Of a DNA stretch of 64,000 nucleotides, positions 1-9,970 are shown piece after piece (the stretch's first letter is position 1; each line of letters starts with the position of its first letter). The stretch spans positions 32,639,240-32,703,239 of the forward strand of contig CM052354.1 of the NCBI GenBank assembly GCA_028551475.1, in the 5' to 3' direction. This stretch comes from Casuarina equisetifolia. Taxonomy: Eukaryota > Streptophyta > Magnoliopsida > Fagales > Casuarinaceae. A program made the translations under genes and the position numbers. The notes under the pieces were generated by a model. That model was not told the DNA's origin, did not search any database, and saw only the letters and a program-made list of their open reading frames with translations.

Positions 1-967
1 GTCTAATCTAAATCATGCATAGAATCATCAAGAAGAGGACAATTGAATTGGTCTATACGGTACAAAATTATTAAAGGTGTTGCTCGAGAAATTCAATATT
101 TACATGAAGATTCTCAACAAAGAATCATACATCATGATCTTAAATGTTTCAATATATTATTAGATCAAGAAATGAATCCAAAGATTTCAGATTTTGGCTT
201 AGTGAAGATTTTTGGAGTTGATCAACTTCAAGAATAGGCTAGCAGAATTGTTGGTACACTATAAGTTCCTTGAACAACTTAAAGATAGATAATTGATCTA
301 ACCTTAATGGAAACAGAATTGAATTTATGGATCAATCCTTTTAAGATGTGATGTGAACTTTATATCTAACATTCTTTTATTAGTCATTGTTATTTTTAGT
401 GGTTATATAGCTCCAGAATATGTTATGCATGGACAAATATCTGTAAAGTCTAATATATATAGTTTTGGTGTCCTAATTCTCGAGATTATAACAAACAAGA
501 AAATTAGTTCTTCTTATCAATCAAATGGTGCAGGACACCTTTTGAGCCATGTGAGTAGTATCAACCAAATTTATAGACTATTTGTTTTTATGCTCAGCGT
601 TGTGATATTGTAATACTACTTAACCTTTTGTTGAAGGCTTGGAGGCACCAACAGGATGGAACACCTTTTGAACTATTGGATCCAACACTTAGGAGACTCT
701 TACTCAAAAGATGAATTCATCAAATGTCTCCACATTGGCTTACTATGTGTACAAGATGATCCAATTGACAGGCCATCAATAGCATCTGTAGTTCTCATGC
801 TGAATAGTGCCTCGGCTACTCTAATTTCGCCCTTACAACCAGCATATTTCTTCGGTAGTGTAAAAGAGCAAAGCATTCAATTAAAGGAGCCAAAGCCTAG
901 TCAATCAAGAAGCAAATCACTCCCCTCTATTAATGAAGCGTCTATAACTGAAATAGATCCTCGATAG
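1..967 (+). pseudogene. CRK-A: 3' part of a type II cysteine-rich receptor-like kinase pseudogene
   Basis: Only the last three kinase exons lie in the window: about 23-270 (catalytic loop and activation segment), 400-550 (APE region) and 637-967 (C-lobe and tail). CRKs are plasma-membrane Ser/Thr kinases with extracellular DUF26 domains; this piece would be the cytosolic kinase. The catalytic-loop HRD reads HHD (IIHHDLK). A TAG stop falls at 235-237, where CRK-D has a sense codon. One extra base near 690 relative to CRK-D shifts the frame, so the C-terminal part (LLCVQDDPIDRPS and a tail ending ITEIDPR) is open only in another frame. The 5' half lies outside the window. Family assignment is firm from the kinase motifs; the pseudogene call rests on the stop plus the frameshift. 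The tail places it with CRK-C and CRK-D. Confidence 0.88.
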
Positions 968-1417
968 AGAGATGCATGTCATCATTTTATAATGAATTAA
1001 GATTGTACGAATTGTAATTGTTATATTAAAAATAATAGTTGTCACAAGTTGTTAATATCTTGATATAATCTTAGTCATATATATCTTTTAGGAATTAATT
1101 TTAAAAGATGAATTACCCATTTATTAAATATTTGGTAATGAGTGAAATTTGGAGGCTCTTAACTTTCATCTTTTTTTAATTTTTATAATTTTTGTGATGT
1201 TGTTATAAATTCTTATATTTTTATACATGAATTTTTATTAGTATATACTTACCTTTAAAAAAAATATATCAATAAACCGTGACCATGCAACATTCTATCA
1301 GTACGCCTAGGGAGTGTGGACTTGTTAAAAGTGCTGGCTATCTAGCTTCATGCCTTCAGTAGACCTCTTGGCATTTGCTAAGGTGGAGAATGACATTAAA
1401 TTGACAATCCACTAAAC
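968..1417. other. 3' flank of CRK-A, no gene seen
   Basis: AT-rich 3' UTR and intergenic DNA. The first part (about 1000-1095) resembles the 3' flanks of CRK-D and of the relic at 19.1 kb, including a shared stretch around GTTGTCACA. Nothing else recognised. Confidence 0.5.
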
Positions 1418-1462
1418 TTGACTTCCAATAATATGACGGCCGTACTTCCCCTTTTGCAGCAA

Positions 1463-1733
1463 CGTATCCTCCACGTTGTTTCAGAGGACACTTCTTTCAA
1501 AAGGATGGAACAGAAAAGGACGCGTGTCATGCGATTTTCACAGGCGGAGAAGAATTCGAATGTCCAAATCAATATGGCAGTCCCGCCGTATCCTCCACGT
1601 TGTTTTAGAGGACTCCGTTTTCAGTCAAGAAAATCGACCGGCAAACTGTTTTACATCTTCAAAGTCGTGCTCGACTTGGGTCTCCTCTTCACCTTTAGCT
1701 TTGCAAAGGACCTTCTTTTCTCTGGCACAGAAG
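1463..1733 (+). promoter_or_regulatory. CRK-B upstream region with internal duplication and shared CRK promoter block
   Basis: A segment of about 28 bases (CGTATCCTCCACGTTGTTT followed by an AGAGGAC-like end) occurs at about 1463-1490 and again at about 1588-1615, an internal duplication with a period near 125 bp. At 1626-1647 there is a block (core AAATCGACCGGCAAACT) that recurs upstream of CRK-E (9841-9863) and CRK-D (19635-19658). The shared block indicates that the upstream regions were copied along with the genes. Its regulatory role is inferred. Confidence 0.5.
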
Positions 1734-2537
1734 TGTACAAGATAAATGTGTGAATAAAGCCTCGACAGTGCAAGCCACGGGGTCCAGTTCTACTGCACCA
1801 CCGCTTTCACGCAATGAACAAAATGCTATGCGCTGGCAAATCGGTGGTCTGTCCTCACATGCTCTGCATGCTGCCACCAAGGGTACAAGTCAGCCAATAA
1901 TCCTATGTGCTGATCGCTAGCAACATAACGGGCTGCCACCCCATGTTCTCCATCCCCTTGCGCACACCACCGAAGATCCTCATATTTGTGAATGCACCGC
2001 TGTCAAGAAATTCAAGTCCACCGTGACAAATAACTGCCAACTCAACCTGACATCTAGCCAGCCTTATCAACCACATGCTCCACATGTTGCTCCACACCGA
2101 GCCCTTTCAATGCTGCCAGCACCCAGTGGAGCCACAACACCTGTTCCAACCAGCTGCTACACTATTGGGACGGTGAATGTTAGCTTTCCTAAAATACAAG
2201 CTAACACTAGAAGACACAGAGAACAGCTCGTCCGAAAGCATTGGCCCTACGGAAGCTTAGCCCTATACCAAATCACAAGTTACTGCCATTGCAAAGTTCA
2301 ACCTAAACGTGAAGCCAGGGGATAGTAAGAAGAAGAGGATAGGAAGTAGGGACCGGGGTAGTAGTCGCGGACATATCCAGGGTCTTGTAGTAAACTTCTA
2401 GGAAGTTTACATATAATAGATAAAAGCAACGCTTGCATAGAGAAAAACAAGCTTTTGTATTCCCAGCTTGTGTCTTCGACCTTTCTATCAATACAAATAG
2501 CTTCCGCATAATTTGCTGCCATTTTACATTTTTCTTT
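1734..2537. other. About 0.8-kb unrecognised insertion in the CRK-B upstream region
   Basis: The 10-mer GGCACAGAAG occurs at 1724-1733 and 2538-2547, in similar flanks (CTTTTCTCT and TTTTTCTTT before it), so the intervening sequence looks inserted. It is more GC-rich than its surroundings. It has a perfect 9-bp-arm inverted repeat at 2390-2410 (GTAAACTTC, TAG, GAAGTTTAC) and a purine-rich run near 2324-2350. The last 200 bp look LTR-like, but no second copy is present here. No protein family recognised. Confidence 0.35.
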
Positions 2538-2568
2538 GGCACAGAAGCGTGGAAGAAAAGTTAGGGTG

Positions 2569-2588
2569 TTGACTTAATTTTGTTGACT
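2569..2588 (+). promoter_or_regulatory. Paired W-box motifs upstream of CRK-B
   Basis: Two TTGACT hexamers, at 2569-2574 and 2583-2588, lie 91-110 bases upstream of the CRK-B ATG. TTGAC(C/T) is the WRKY-binding W-box core, and CRK genes are known to be WRKY/defence-responsive. Function here is inferred, and the downstream gene is broken. Confidence 0.4.
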
Positions 2589-2678
2589 GGCGTTAGCGAT
2601 GAAGCCCTCTAAAAATCGAGGCCAAGACCACTGAATCTCATCTTTCACAAACAGCAGACCCTCTTGCAGAATCTTGCA

Positions 2679-4717
2679 ATGGGTTCTCGCAGTGTCGCCG
2701 GGATCCTTGTGGTTCTTTCCTTGCTCAGCTTCCTTGGCCTCACCAGGGAACAGGTCCCATCCTACCGTTTCCACATATGTTCAAATGAAACCACTTTCAT
2801 CACCAACAGCACTTACCAGATAAACCTGAACCACCTGCCGTCTTACCTTTCCTCCAACGCCACGAATAAAAATGGTTTCTACAACACCAGCGCTGGCCAA
2901 AGCCCCGCAACCACAGTTTATGGCCTCTTCTTCTGCCGCGGTGACTTACCCACTGCAACCTGCAGAGACTGCGTGATGACCGCAACCAAAGAGATTGTTC
3001 GGCAGTACTGCCCCGACAGAAAAGTGGCCTGGTTATGATATGACGAATGCATGATTCGCTACTCAAACCGGTCATTGTTTTCCACCATGGAGGAAGAGCC
3101 CGGAATATGTATGTGGAATGTGAAGAATGTAACAGAGCCGAACAGCTTCCATAAACTAGTAAATTCCACATTGAGCGACATGGTGCCTCAGGCCGCAAAT
3201 GCTCCACCGGGTACTAAAAAGTTTGCTACTAAAGAAGTCAGCTTTACGAAATTGCAAAACCTCTACAACCTTGTCCAGTGCATCCCTGTCATATCTAGCA
3301 CTGATTGTGATTCCTGTCTCCGAAGTGCCATAACCAAACGACCTATGTGTTATGATGGAAAGCGAGGGGGTAGAGTTATCTATCCAAGTTGTGATTTTAG
3401 GTTCGAGATATACCCCTTTTACCAGATGCAATCTGTCCCCACACCGGTACCGGCACCTATGCCCCTTCCTCCCACTCCAGGTCGGTCACGAGAACAGAAG
3501 ATAGACTCAAAACTTATTAGCCTGTCTTTTACAGCATATGATGGAAATCTTATTGTCTCTGCAGGAAAAATTGCTTCCGTAAAAGTTATCATCATCTCCA
3601 TCTGTAAGGCGGTTGCTGTTTCTGTGGTGCTATTGGCTATGGGCTGCTACTTAGTAAGATGGAGAGCAGCAAAGAAGCACGATTCTCTGCCCGATGAAAA
3701 TGGTAAAGAAATATTTGCTAGAAGATACATTATCATATACATAACACTCAACAGGCATGCAATTGCGTGTCTACAATATTACTTAATAGTAATCCAAATG
3801 TTACACCATTTGTGTCCATATTAGGCACCGAAACTACAACTATAGAGTCCTTGCAATACGATTTGGGTACAATAGAAGCTGCAACGAGCAAGTTCTCTGA
3901 TGATAGAAGGGTGGGTGGAGGTGGATTTGGAGAGGTTTACAAGGTATGGAGCTAGCATCTATTGTTTATCGTGGTTGTCATTAGTTTCTCTTTCTTTCTT
4001 CTATCTTCTTTGGTAAGTAATACTTATATGAGTATAATGAATTCATGGCATGCAAATTTTAGATGCTACAAGTTTATATATAAATCTAAACTCTTCTAAC
4101 CACATTTAAATACCTTTTTATGGTATATTTCCTAATGGACAAGAAATAGCAATAAAAAGACTCTCCATGAATACTAAACAAGCTATAGAAGATTTTAAGA
4201 ATGAGGTTATTTTGGTTGCCAAGCTTCATCATCGAAACCTTGTGAAGTTATTGGGGTTTTGCATTGAAGCAGAAGAAAAGATACTAGTCTATGAGTTTGT
4301 ACCCAATAAAAGTCTTGATTATTTTCTCTACGGTATGTCCCTCCTATGCATGCATTCATTTCTTTTTTTAGTATATAAATTGTATGAATTTCATTTGCAG
4401 CATAACCTTTATTACCTTTTACCATCATTGGAACTATTGAATTCTTAAAAGATGGTCTCATTTTAACTTGAATATTATGGTATTTAAGCTTTATGAAAAT
4501 GCTTGAGTTGGAATAATGCACCTTTCCTTAATCTATTTGTTCTGACTAAACATCAAATGTTGATGAATATATAGATCCTGACAAGTAAAGACTATTAGAT
4601 TGGCCAAAAAGGTATATGATTATTAAAGGAATTGTTCGAGGAATCCTTTATCTTCATGAAGATTCTCAACTTAGAGTTATACATCGTGATTTGAAAGCTA
4701 GCAATATATTACTAAAT
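2679..4717 (+). pseudogene. CRK-B: type I cysteine-rich receptor-like kinase pseudogene, 3' end lost
   Basis: Starts at ATG 2679 with a hydrophobic signal peptide (GILVVLSLLSFLG). Two DUF26 domains follow, with the C-x8-C-x2-C pattern (CRGDLPTATCRDC; CIPVISSTDCDSC). A transmembrane exon lies at 3565-3702, then kinase exons at about 3825-3943 ([10 protein letters not shown] loop), 4122-4332 (AIKRL lysine) and 4575-4717 ([10 protein letters not shown]). Lesions seen: in-frame TGA at 3036-3038 inside the first DUF26; AT instead of GT at the expected exon 1 donor (3501); no AG before exon 4; in-frame TAA soon after 4575, where CRKs usually have Gln (DPDK-stop-RLLDW). The sequence stops being CRK at 4717, where the gypsy-type relic begins. 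The activation loop and C-lobe are missing. Receptor-kinase identity is firm. Confidence 0.9.
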
Positions 4718-5020
4718 GCCTATTGTAACAATTTCCTTTATTATTGTAACAATTTGGATCATAAATTGTGAGAAGCTCGTACTTGACTGTGAGAAGCTCG
4801 TTGGCCGGTATGAGGGAGTATGAAGGAAAGAAGGCCCAGCAACTTCCAATAGCTGGGCTAATAGAGCCACAGAGTTTCCTGCCTAGTGGAGCCACAGAGT
4901 GTAACCACCAAAGACGTCAGATTCAAGAAGTATGGTGGAATGTTGTGGTCCTAAAGGTAGTTGAGCTACCATGCCAACAGGCTTAGGCCTTTTGGCTCAA
5001 TGGTTAAATTTGTTACATTA

Positions 5021-5114
5021 TATGTTTTTCATTTCTTTCAAGATTAAGCATAATCCCAAGCTTTGTTTGTGTTGAATTCTATTGATGTTCTCAAACTGAG
5101 TTTCTGGACCGCTG
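5021..5114 (+). repeat. 5' LTR remnant of gypsy-1 (94-bp direct repeat with 8103-8196)
   Basis: Matches 8103-8196 with one mismatch seen by eye, and is followed five bases later by a tRNA-Met-like primer-binding site (5119-5132). Both copies end in GGACCGCTG. Confidence 0.75.
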
Positions 5115-5219
5115 AAAGTGGTATCTAGAGCCAAGTTTGTCCTGCGGAATGGATCCAACGAGAAAGGGCTAGTATCAAAGATGCCAAGCCTTTAACGAGG
5201 GAAGAATTCTTAGGAAAAT

Positions 5220-5540
5220 ATGATCCTAAAGGAGTTTAATGAATCGATGCACCAATTATTTGTAACTTTAGATGCCAAAATCAATGGTATTGCAGCGCGC
5301 CTAGATGCTACGAAAGTTAGCGAACATTCCTCAGCATATATTGGGAATTACAGGCATCAAAGAGGTTCCTCTTATGAGATGGATGCTGGGAGAAAGACCA
5401 TTGATGATCTGGATCATACTGTGGACTTTTTGAGAAGGAAATTTTTCCAAGACCTTGAGGCTTTTGGTAAGGCGATAGCCAAGTCGAATAAGGTTGCGGA
5501 ATGCACCTTCATCTCTGAGTGCAATCCAACCAAGGCTTAA
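5220..5540 (+). pseudogene. Gag-like N-terminal fragment of gypsy-1
   Basis: A 106-codon open stretch. Its beginning (FNESMHQLFVTLDAKI) parallels the start of the gag region of gypsy-2 (NESMH, then LF, then a similar Asp/Ala-rich helix near 55090-55160). This suggests that both elements belong to one gypsy family. The frame ends at 5540, and no capsid core or zinc knuckle follows. Probably non-functional. Confidence 0.5.
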
Positions 5541-6314
5541 TTAGACCATGAGTTACCAACAGAGAAGCCGCAGCTTCTCTCTCTAGCTTATGTCTACAAA
5601 TGTCAGCTGAATCAGAATGCCAGAAGTCAACATCGAACCAAAATCGGCATTGTATGGAAGTGTTGAACTCACCGCATAGCCGGACCTAAGCCACGCAACC
5701 AAATCTGGCACCGGAAGGACAAAGAGGGTGAAGTTCGTGCACAAAATCGTGCAAGGAAGAAGAGACAAAAATGTCTCCCTCTCAACTCCGGTGACTGGGG
5801 GCCAGAGGGACTTCCACGTAAGGCTAAAAAATATTGGCCATCAGTCAGTCTATCCGGCAATATGCTCATTGGATCCTCATTTTCTCATCGAGGAAGACCT
5901 CTAAAGGCAAATGTAAAATGGCCAGAACCTCTATGCTTGACTCCTTTTCACTACCGATCAAGGGACTAGTTTGCCAGAAGCAACCAAATTGTGTGTCAAA
6001 AATGGCACTGGAAGAGGTTAGGCAATCTAAGCAGTGTACGAATTCAGATTCTGATGATGGGGAGGTTGTGTCAGCAACTTGGCAGATCAGATTTAGGTTG
6101 TTAGGCACCGATCGGACTTATAAGTGCCGGTCACCAGGAAAGCCAATTTTGGTTGATCATCGGAATGGGTTTCTTCCATCGAGGACGACCGCCAGAGCAA
6201 TTCTTGCGAGAATATCATGCCTTCCTTGAGATTAAAGTGTGGAAGGATGACAAAGGCAAAGGTAAAGAGGTCCATGCACAAGTGACTAGAACTAGCTTAT
6301 TTCACATCAACTAG
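5541..6314. other. Unrecognised interior of gypsy-1
   Basis: Moderately GC-rich sequence with short open frames on both strands (for example 5834-6229 plus). No protein domain recognised. It could be element sequence, or captured DNA like the PPR pieces next to it. Confidence 0.4.
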
Positions 6315-6509
6315 GAAATTGGAAACGATATTGCTAATATGTTTGTTAAATGTGATAATATTGCTGGTGTTGGTTTTATTTTTGGATTCATGGATGCGCA
6401 AGATTTAATCTTGTGGAATACAGTGATCGATGGGTATGCAAGAATGGGTGAAGGCGATTTAGCTTTGGATTTGTTTGAAAGTAGGCTTAAGAAGAATGTG
6501 GATTCTTAG
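6315..6509 (+). pseudogene. PPR-protein fragment 1 inside gypsy-1
   Basis: Read in frame from 6315 to a TAG at 6507-6509, the translation has a typical pentatricopeptide unit (DLILWNTVIDGYARMGEGD and a LALDLFE end), preceded by a conserved NMFVKCDNIAGVGFIF stretch. PPR proteins bind organellar RNA; this piece has fewer than two repeats and no start. It points the same way as fragment 2 (7400-7886) but is separated from it by about 0.9 kb of unrelated sequence. Confidence 0.75.
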
Positions 6510-7399
6510 AACATCATTATTACGGTGTTGGTGTAGTGTAGGAGAATGGACCAGCTGCAGAGAGAATCTTCATCCATTGTTTCCATCGTTCCATTCACCA
6601 TATCTATTTTTACTCACTTCGGCCGACCACCGGAATGGAACCGACTACCTTATATTCTTCCGTGAAAATTTTTTTCACTCCACACCTATTCTAATCTTCC
6701 AAGACAATACTCTGAACTTCCCTTCCTTTTGGCGTCAATTATCCACGTTTATATGGAAGCATGGAAACCAATATGGTTATGCAGAAAATGAAGGAAGCGA
6801 AAGTGATTAAGTTGGAGTCACTTCTAATAAAGAATTGGTTCTACATGGTTAGAGGATTATTTCTGGAAAAATATTTGATTAGTGAAATTGTTGCTGCTTT
6901 AGAGACAAGAATCAAAAGGCCGATGCCCATGGATGCAGAGGATTAGAGGTTGATTGATTGGATGGAAAAATGTGTGTACAATGCATTGCCGAAGAAGTAT
7001 CTGCAAACACTTTTGTTTTTGGTTTGCAAGGCAATTGGAGGAACAAGGATTGAGGTAAAATGCAATTTCTTTTGATTACTTAAATTCTGATAGACAAGAG
7101 GTTTCCATGACTCTCTGTCCCACTGGGAAGAAGAAACAAAGGGGAACATTCACCCAGCCTAATGACTTAACACCTGGAAAGTATGAGCCTCCATTCTTTA
7201 AGGGCAGCAAGGAAGAAATATCACCAATGGAAGTTAGAGTACTATCGACACTCCAAGACACCGAAATTATAATTGGCAATCCATTTGAGGTTAGCATAAT
7301 TTCTGTGACAAGTGATGTTGTATCACGCAGGGAGGTTCTTTCCTATCTTTATGGTTCAACAGAAATTCTTGGACTGCGGATAGAAGTTGCTTTAGATTC
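6510..7399. other. Unrecognised segment between the two PPR fragments
   Basis: Contains open stretches (6475-6810, 6761-6946, and the first 97 codons of the frame from 7107) without a domain I can name. The last is joined in frame to PPR fragment 2, so the join is either a fusion or an unrecognised N-terminal part. Confidence 0.4.
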
Positions 7400-7886
7400 T
7401 AGAAATATGGATGGCCTTACCTTTAATGAGAAGAATATGTGTTCTTGGAATGCTATTATAATGGCGTGGGGTCCATGTGGGAGGATTGACCCGGTGCATC
7501 ATCTTTTTGAAAGGATACATGAAAGGGAGGTGATCTCGTGGACAACAATGGTTGCCGATTTATCAAAAAAATGGAAGGGTAGAGAAGGCTCGAATACTTT
7601 TGATAAAGTGCCTGAAAGGAATATTGTTTCGTGGGTTGTGATGATTATTGGGCATACCAAGAATAAAAGCTTTGATGAGGCCCTTGAATTATTTGAGGGA
7701 ATGCCGAAAAAAGACTTGCTTTCATGGAATGATTATGGGATTTATTCAAAATGGGCAGTTAATCAGGTTATAGAAATTGTTAACGAAATGCCTCAAAAGA
7801 ATGTGATATATTGGACTTCTGTAATCACAAGTTATATTCGACAAGGGCAAAGTAAAAATGCATTGAAGATATTCTTGAAAATTATG
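7400..7886 (+). pseudogene. PPR-protein fragment 2 inside gypsy-1
   Basis: About 160 codons of consecutive PLS-class-like pentatricopeptide repeats: WNAIIMAWGPCGRID, HEREVISWTTMVADLSK, PERNIVSWVVMIIGHTK, PKKDLLSWNDYG, PQKNVIYWTSVITSYIRQG. Repeats of this kind belong to mitochondrial or plastid RNA-binding PPR proteins; the wording is close to plant mitochondrial PLS proteins such as Arabidopsis At2g35030 (from memory). The repeat frame runs straight into the gypsy polyprotein tail near 7886, and no start codon or C-terminal E/DYW domain is present. It is a captured or inserted gene piece, not a working gene. Confidence 0.85.
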
Positions 7887-8102
7887 GTGGAGCATTCCTT
7901 AAGCTTAACCTTGAGGGCAAGGTTAATTTCAAGGGGAGAGGTATGCAGCCGTCCAGGAAGTGCAGTAGCCACGTCAGCTTGTAAAGGTCCATGTCAGCAG
8001 ATGAATTGCCAAATCCAGATAAGAACGAAGATAAAGAAGTCCTAATCAGTAAACAGTAAGCAGAGAGAGGTCTCGGGTTCCCTCAAATAATCCCACCAAT
8101 TG

Positions 8103-8196
8103 TATGTTTTTCATTTCTTTCAAGATTAAGCATAATCCCAAGCTTTGATTGTGTTGAATTCTATTGATGTTCTCAAACTGAGTTTCTGGACCGCTG
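8103..8196 (+). repeat. 3' LTR remnant of gypsy-1
   Basis: Direct repeat of 5021-5114. It is preceded by the purine-rich stretch near 7932-7944 (AAGGGGAGAGG), a possible polypurine tract that would place the LTR start near 7945. Confidence 0.7.
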
Positions 8197-8197
8197 C

Positions 8198-8410
8198 ACA
8201 TACTTCAGTATTAAAATTTATTGAATTCACTTAACAGAAAATTAAACTTAAAATCCTTCATATATAACACAATAAAATATTTGTCTATAGAGTTTAATAT
8301 TTTTAAATAGAAATACTCTCTTATATAGTTTTTTTTTATTCTAACCAATAAATTTGGTAAGATTGAAAATTTTTCAAATGTCATTATTAAAATTAAGTGA
8401 TATAATTAAA
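8198..8410. other. AT-rich spacer between gypsy-1 and CRK-C
   Basis: No gene or repeat recognised; CRK homology resumes at about 8411. Confidence 0.4.
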
Positions 8411-9778
8411 TGATTGTAGTCTGTTTCCGGAGGCCGTGCGGTTTGACGAGCAATTGAAGGCAACAATGAATGATTTGGCAACAGAAGTTTCAAGTGGTCG
8501 GCCAGGGGCAAAGAGGTTCCGGACGAAAGAAGCGAAATTTACGGCGTCACAAAAGCTGTACATCCTCTCCCAATGCACGCCGGACCTATCTAATTCCGAT
8601 TGCAATAGGTGTCTCCAGCAAGCGGTAGCATATATTCTGACTTGTTGCGTAGGAAAGCAAGGGGCCACAGTTCTGTGTCTTTCTTGTTACGTCAGGTTTA
8701 ATCTGAACCCGTTTTACCAGTTAGTTGCAGCTATCGCTCCACCTCCTGGACCAGTAAAAGCAGCCAAAGGTATACTTTTTCTTTCTGGGTCGGAGTGGAA
8801 ACTGGAATCAGAGAAGATGAAGAATTACTGCTTTTTTCTCTTCCCACTTCTCATAGAATAAAGGTCTCTTTTCTGCCCAGTAGTATCCATTGTCACCTCT
8901 AATGGATCAAGAATTCTACTTCTAAATCATTCTTACCTTTCAGCTTTGCAATGCAAGTGAATCTTCTTTATGTAGGACAAGATCATCCAGCACGAGATCA
9001 AATCTCATCACCGACAATTGTTGTTATTGCCTTTTTGGATTCCATCTCTGTTCTTCCTACTCTTTGTAGGATGCGGCTTCCTTAGAAGGAGAGTTAGAAC
9101 AAAGAACAATGCTGTGCCGGAAGAAAATAGTAATCAACAAACGGTTTGATGCTTTGACTTTGGATATCTCGAAATGTTACACTCCGTAGTTACTTGAATT
9201 TTTTGGTTTCTTCTGCGGCAGCAAATGATATTACTTCTATAGGGTCCTTGCAATTTGATCTTGCTACAATTGAAACAGCCACCAACATGTTTTCAGATGC
9301 TAACATGCTAGGTAAAGGCAGATTTGGAGTGGTCTATAAGGTAAAAATTTAGTGCATGAAAAATCAGACAATATTGAAGCTTTTGATCATGGTTGCATTA
9401 CGTGAGGTGTAAGTGGTAAACTTGCAGGCCATACTTTCTAACGGACAAAAACTAGTTGTAAAAAGACTATCAAAAAGTTCTACACAAATAAGAGGAGAAT
9501 TCATAAATGACGTCATATTAGTAGCAAAGTTTCAACATAGAAACTTTGCAAAACTATTGAGATTTTGCATGGAAGGAAAGGAAAAGATACTTATTTATGA
9601 ATTTATGCCTAACAAAAGTCTTGACTACTTTCTATATGGTTTATCTCTTATGCATATGCATGTAATTTTCTTGCATATAATAGGAAATGCTACAATTAAG
9701 TTTTCATTTCATGGGAAATCAAATCCACTCAAGAAGGGCTTAGTTCGCAATTTTCTTACTTTATTCATTCTCTAAGAT
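8411..9778 (+). pseudogene. CRK-C: type II cysteine-rich receptor-like kinase pseudogene, both ends lost
   Basis: Begins in the middle of exon 1, just before the second DUF26 (CTPDLSNSDCNRC), matching CRK-D from about 21041. A transmembrane exon from 8976 is frameshifted by one extra base near 9055 relative to CRK-D. Kinase exons lie at 9222-9340 (LGKGRFGVVYK) and 9428-9638 (VVKRL lysine; [12 protein letters not shown]). The following intron matches CRK-D up to about 9773, where homology ends at the upstream region of CRK-E. The signal peptide, first DUF26, catalytic loop and C-lobe are all absent. An extra C near 8421 also shifts the frame at the left edge. A clear relic, not a gene. Confidence 0.9.
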
Positions 9779-9840
9779 TACGATGTATGACAGAGTTGTA
9801 CCAAGTCAACCCTTGAGTGCCTTTATGCTCCACCCAAATG

Positions 9841-9863
9841 CAAGAAAGTCGACCGGGAAACTC
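9841..9863 (+). promoter_or_regulatory. Shared CRK promoter block upstream of CRK-E
   Basis: Core AAGTCGACCGGGAAACTCT, also found at 1626-1647 and 19635-19658 with few changes. It is followed in CRK-E and CRK-B by a similar CTTGGGTCTCCT run. Conservation shows common origin; a regulatory role is inferred. Confidence 0.5.
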
Positions 9864-9962
9864 TGTTCCGTCCAAGAACTTGTGCTTCACTTGGGTCTCC
9901 TACCTCACTGGGATGTAGTGGACTTTCTTAATTTCCTCGACCGGTGTCAACAGATGCAGCCC

Positions 9963-9970
9963 TATAAAAA
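9963..9970 (+). promoter_or_regulatory. TATA box of CRK-E
   Basis: TATAAAAA, about 50 bases before the region homologous to the CRK-B start codon. Position fits a plant core promoter. Confidence 0.5.

Larger units (their letters stand above)
4718..8197 (+). mobile_element. Gypsy-1: degenerate Ty3/gypsy-type LTR element carrying PPR gene pieces
   Basis: A 94-bp sequence (5021-5114) recurs almost perfectly at 8103-8196 and is taken as the remaining common part of the two LTRs. A tRNA-Met-like primer-binding site (5119-5132, TGGTATC-type) follows the first copy. A gag-like start (5220-5540) follows, related to the gag of gypsy-2 at 55.1 kb (shared NESMH..LF pattern). Near the 3' end, 7887-7945 reads like the C-terminal end of a gypsy polyprotein (NLEGKVNFKGRG), followed by a purine tract and the second LTR piece. 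Protease, reverse transcriptase and integrase are absent; in their place are PPR fragments and unrecognised DNA. The outer parts of the two LTRs do not match, so the exact ends are uncertain. Confidence 0.65.
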
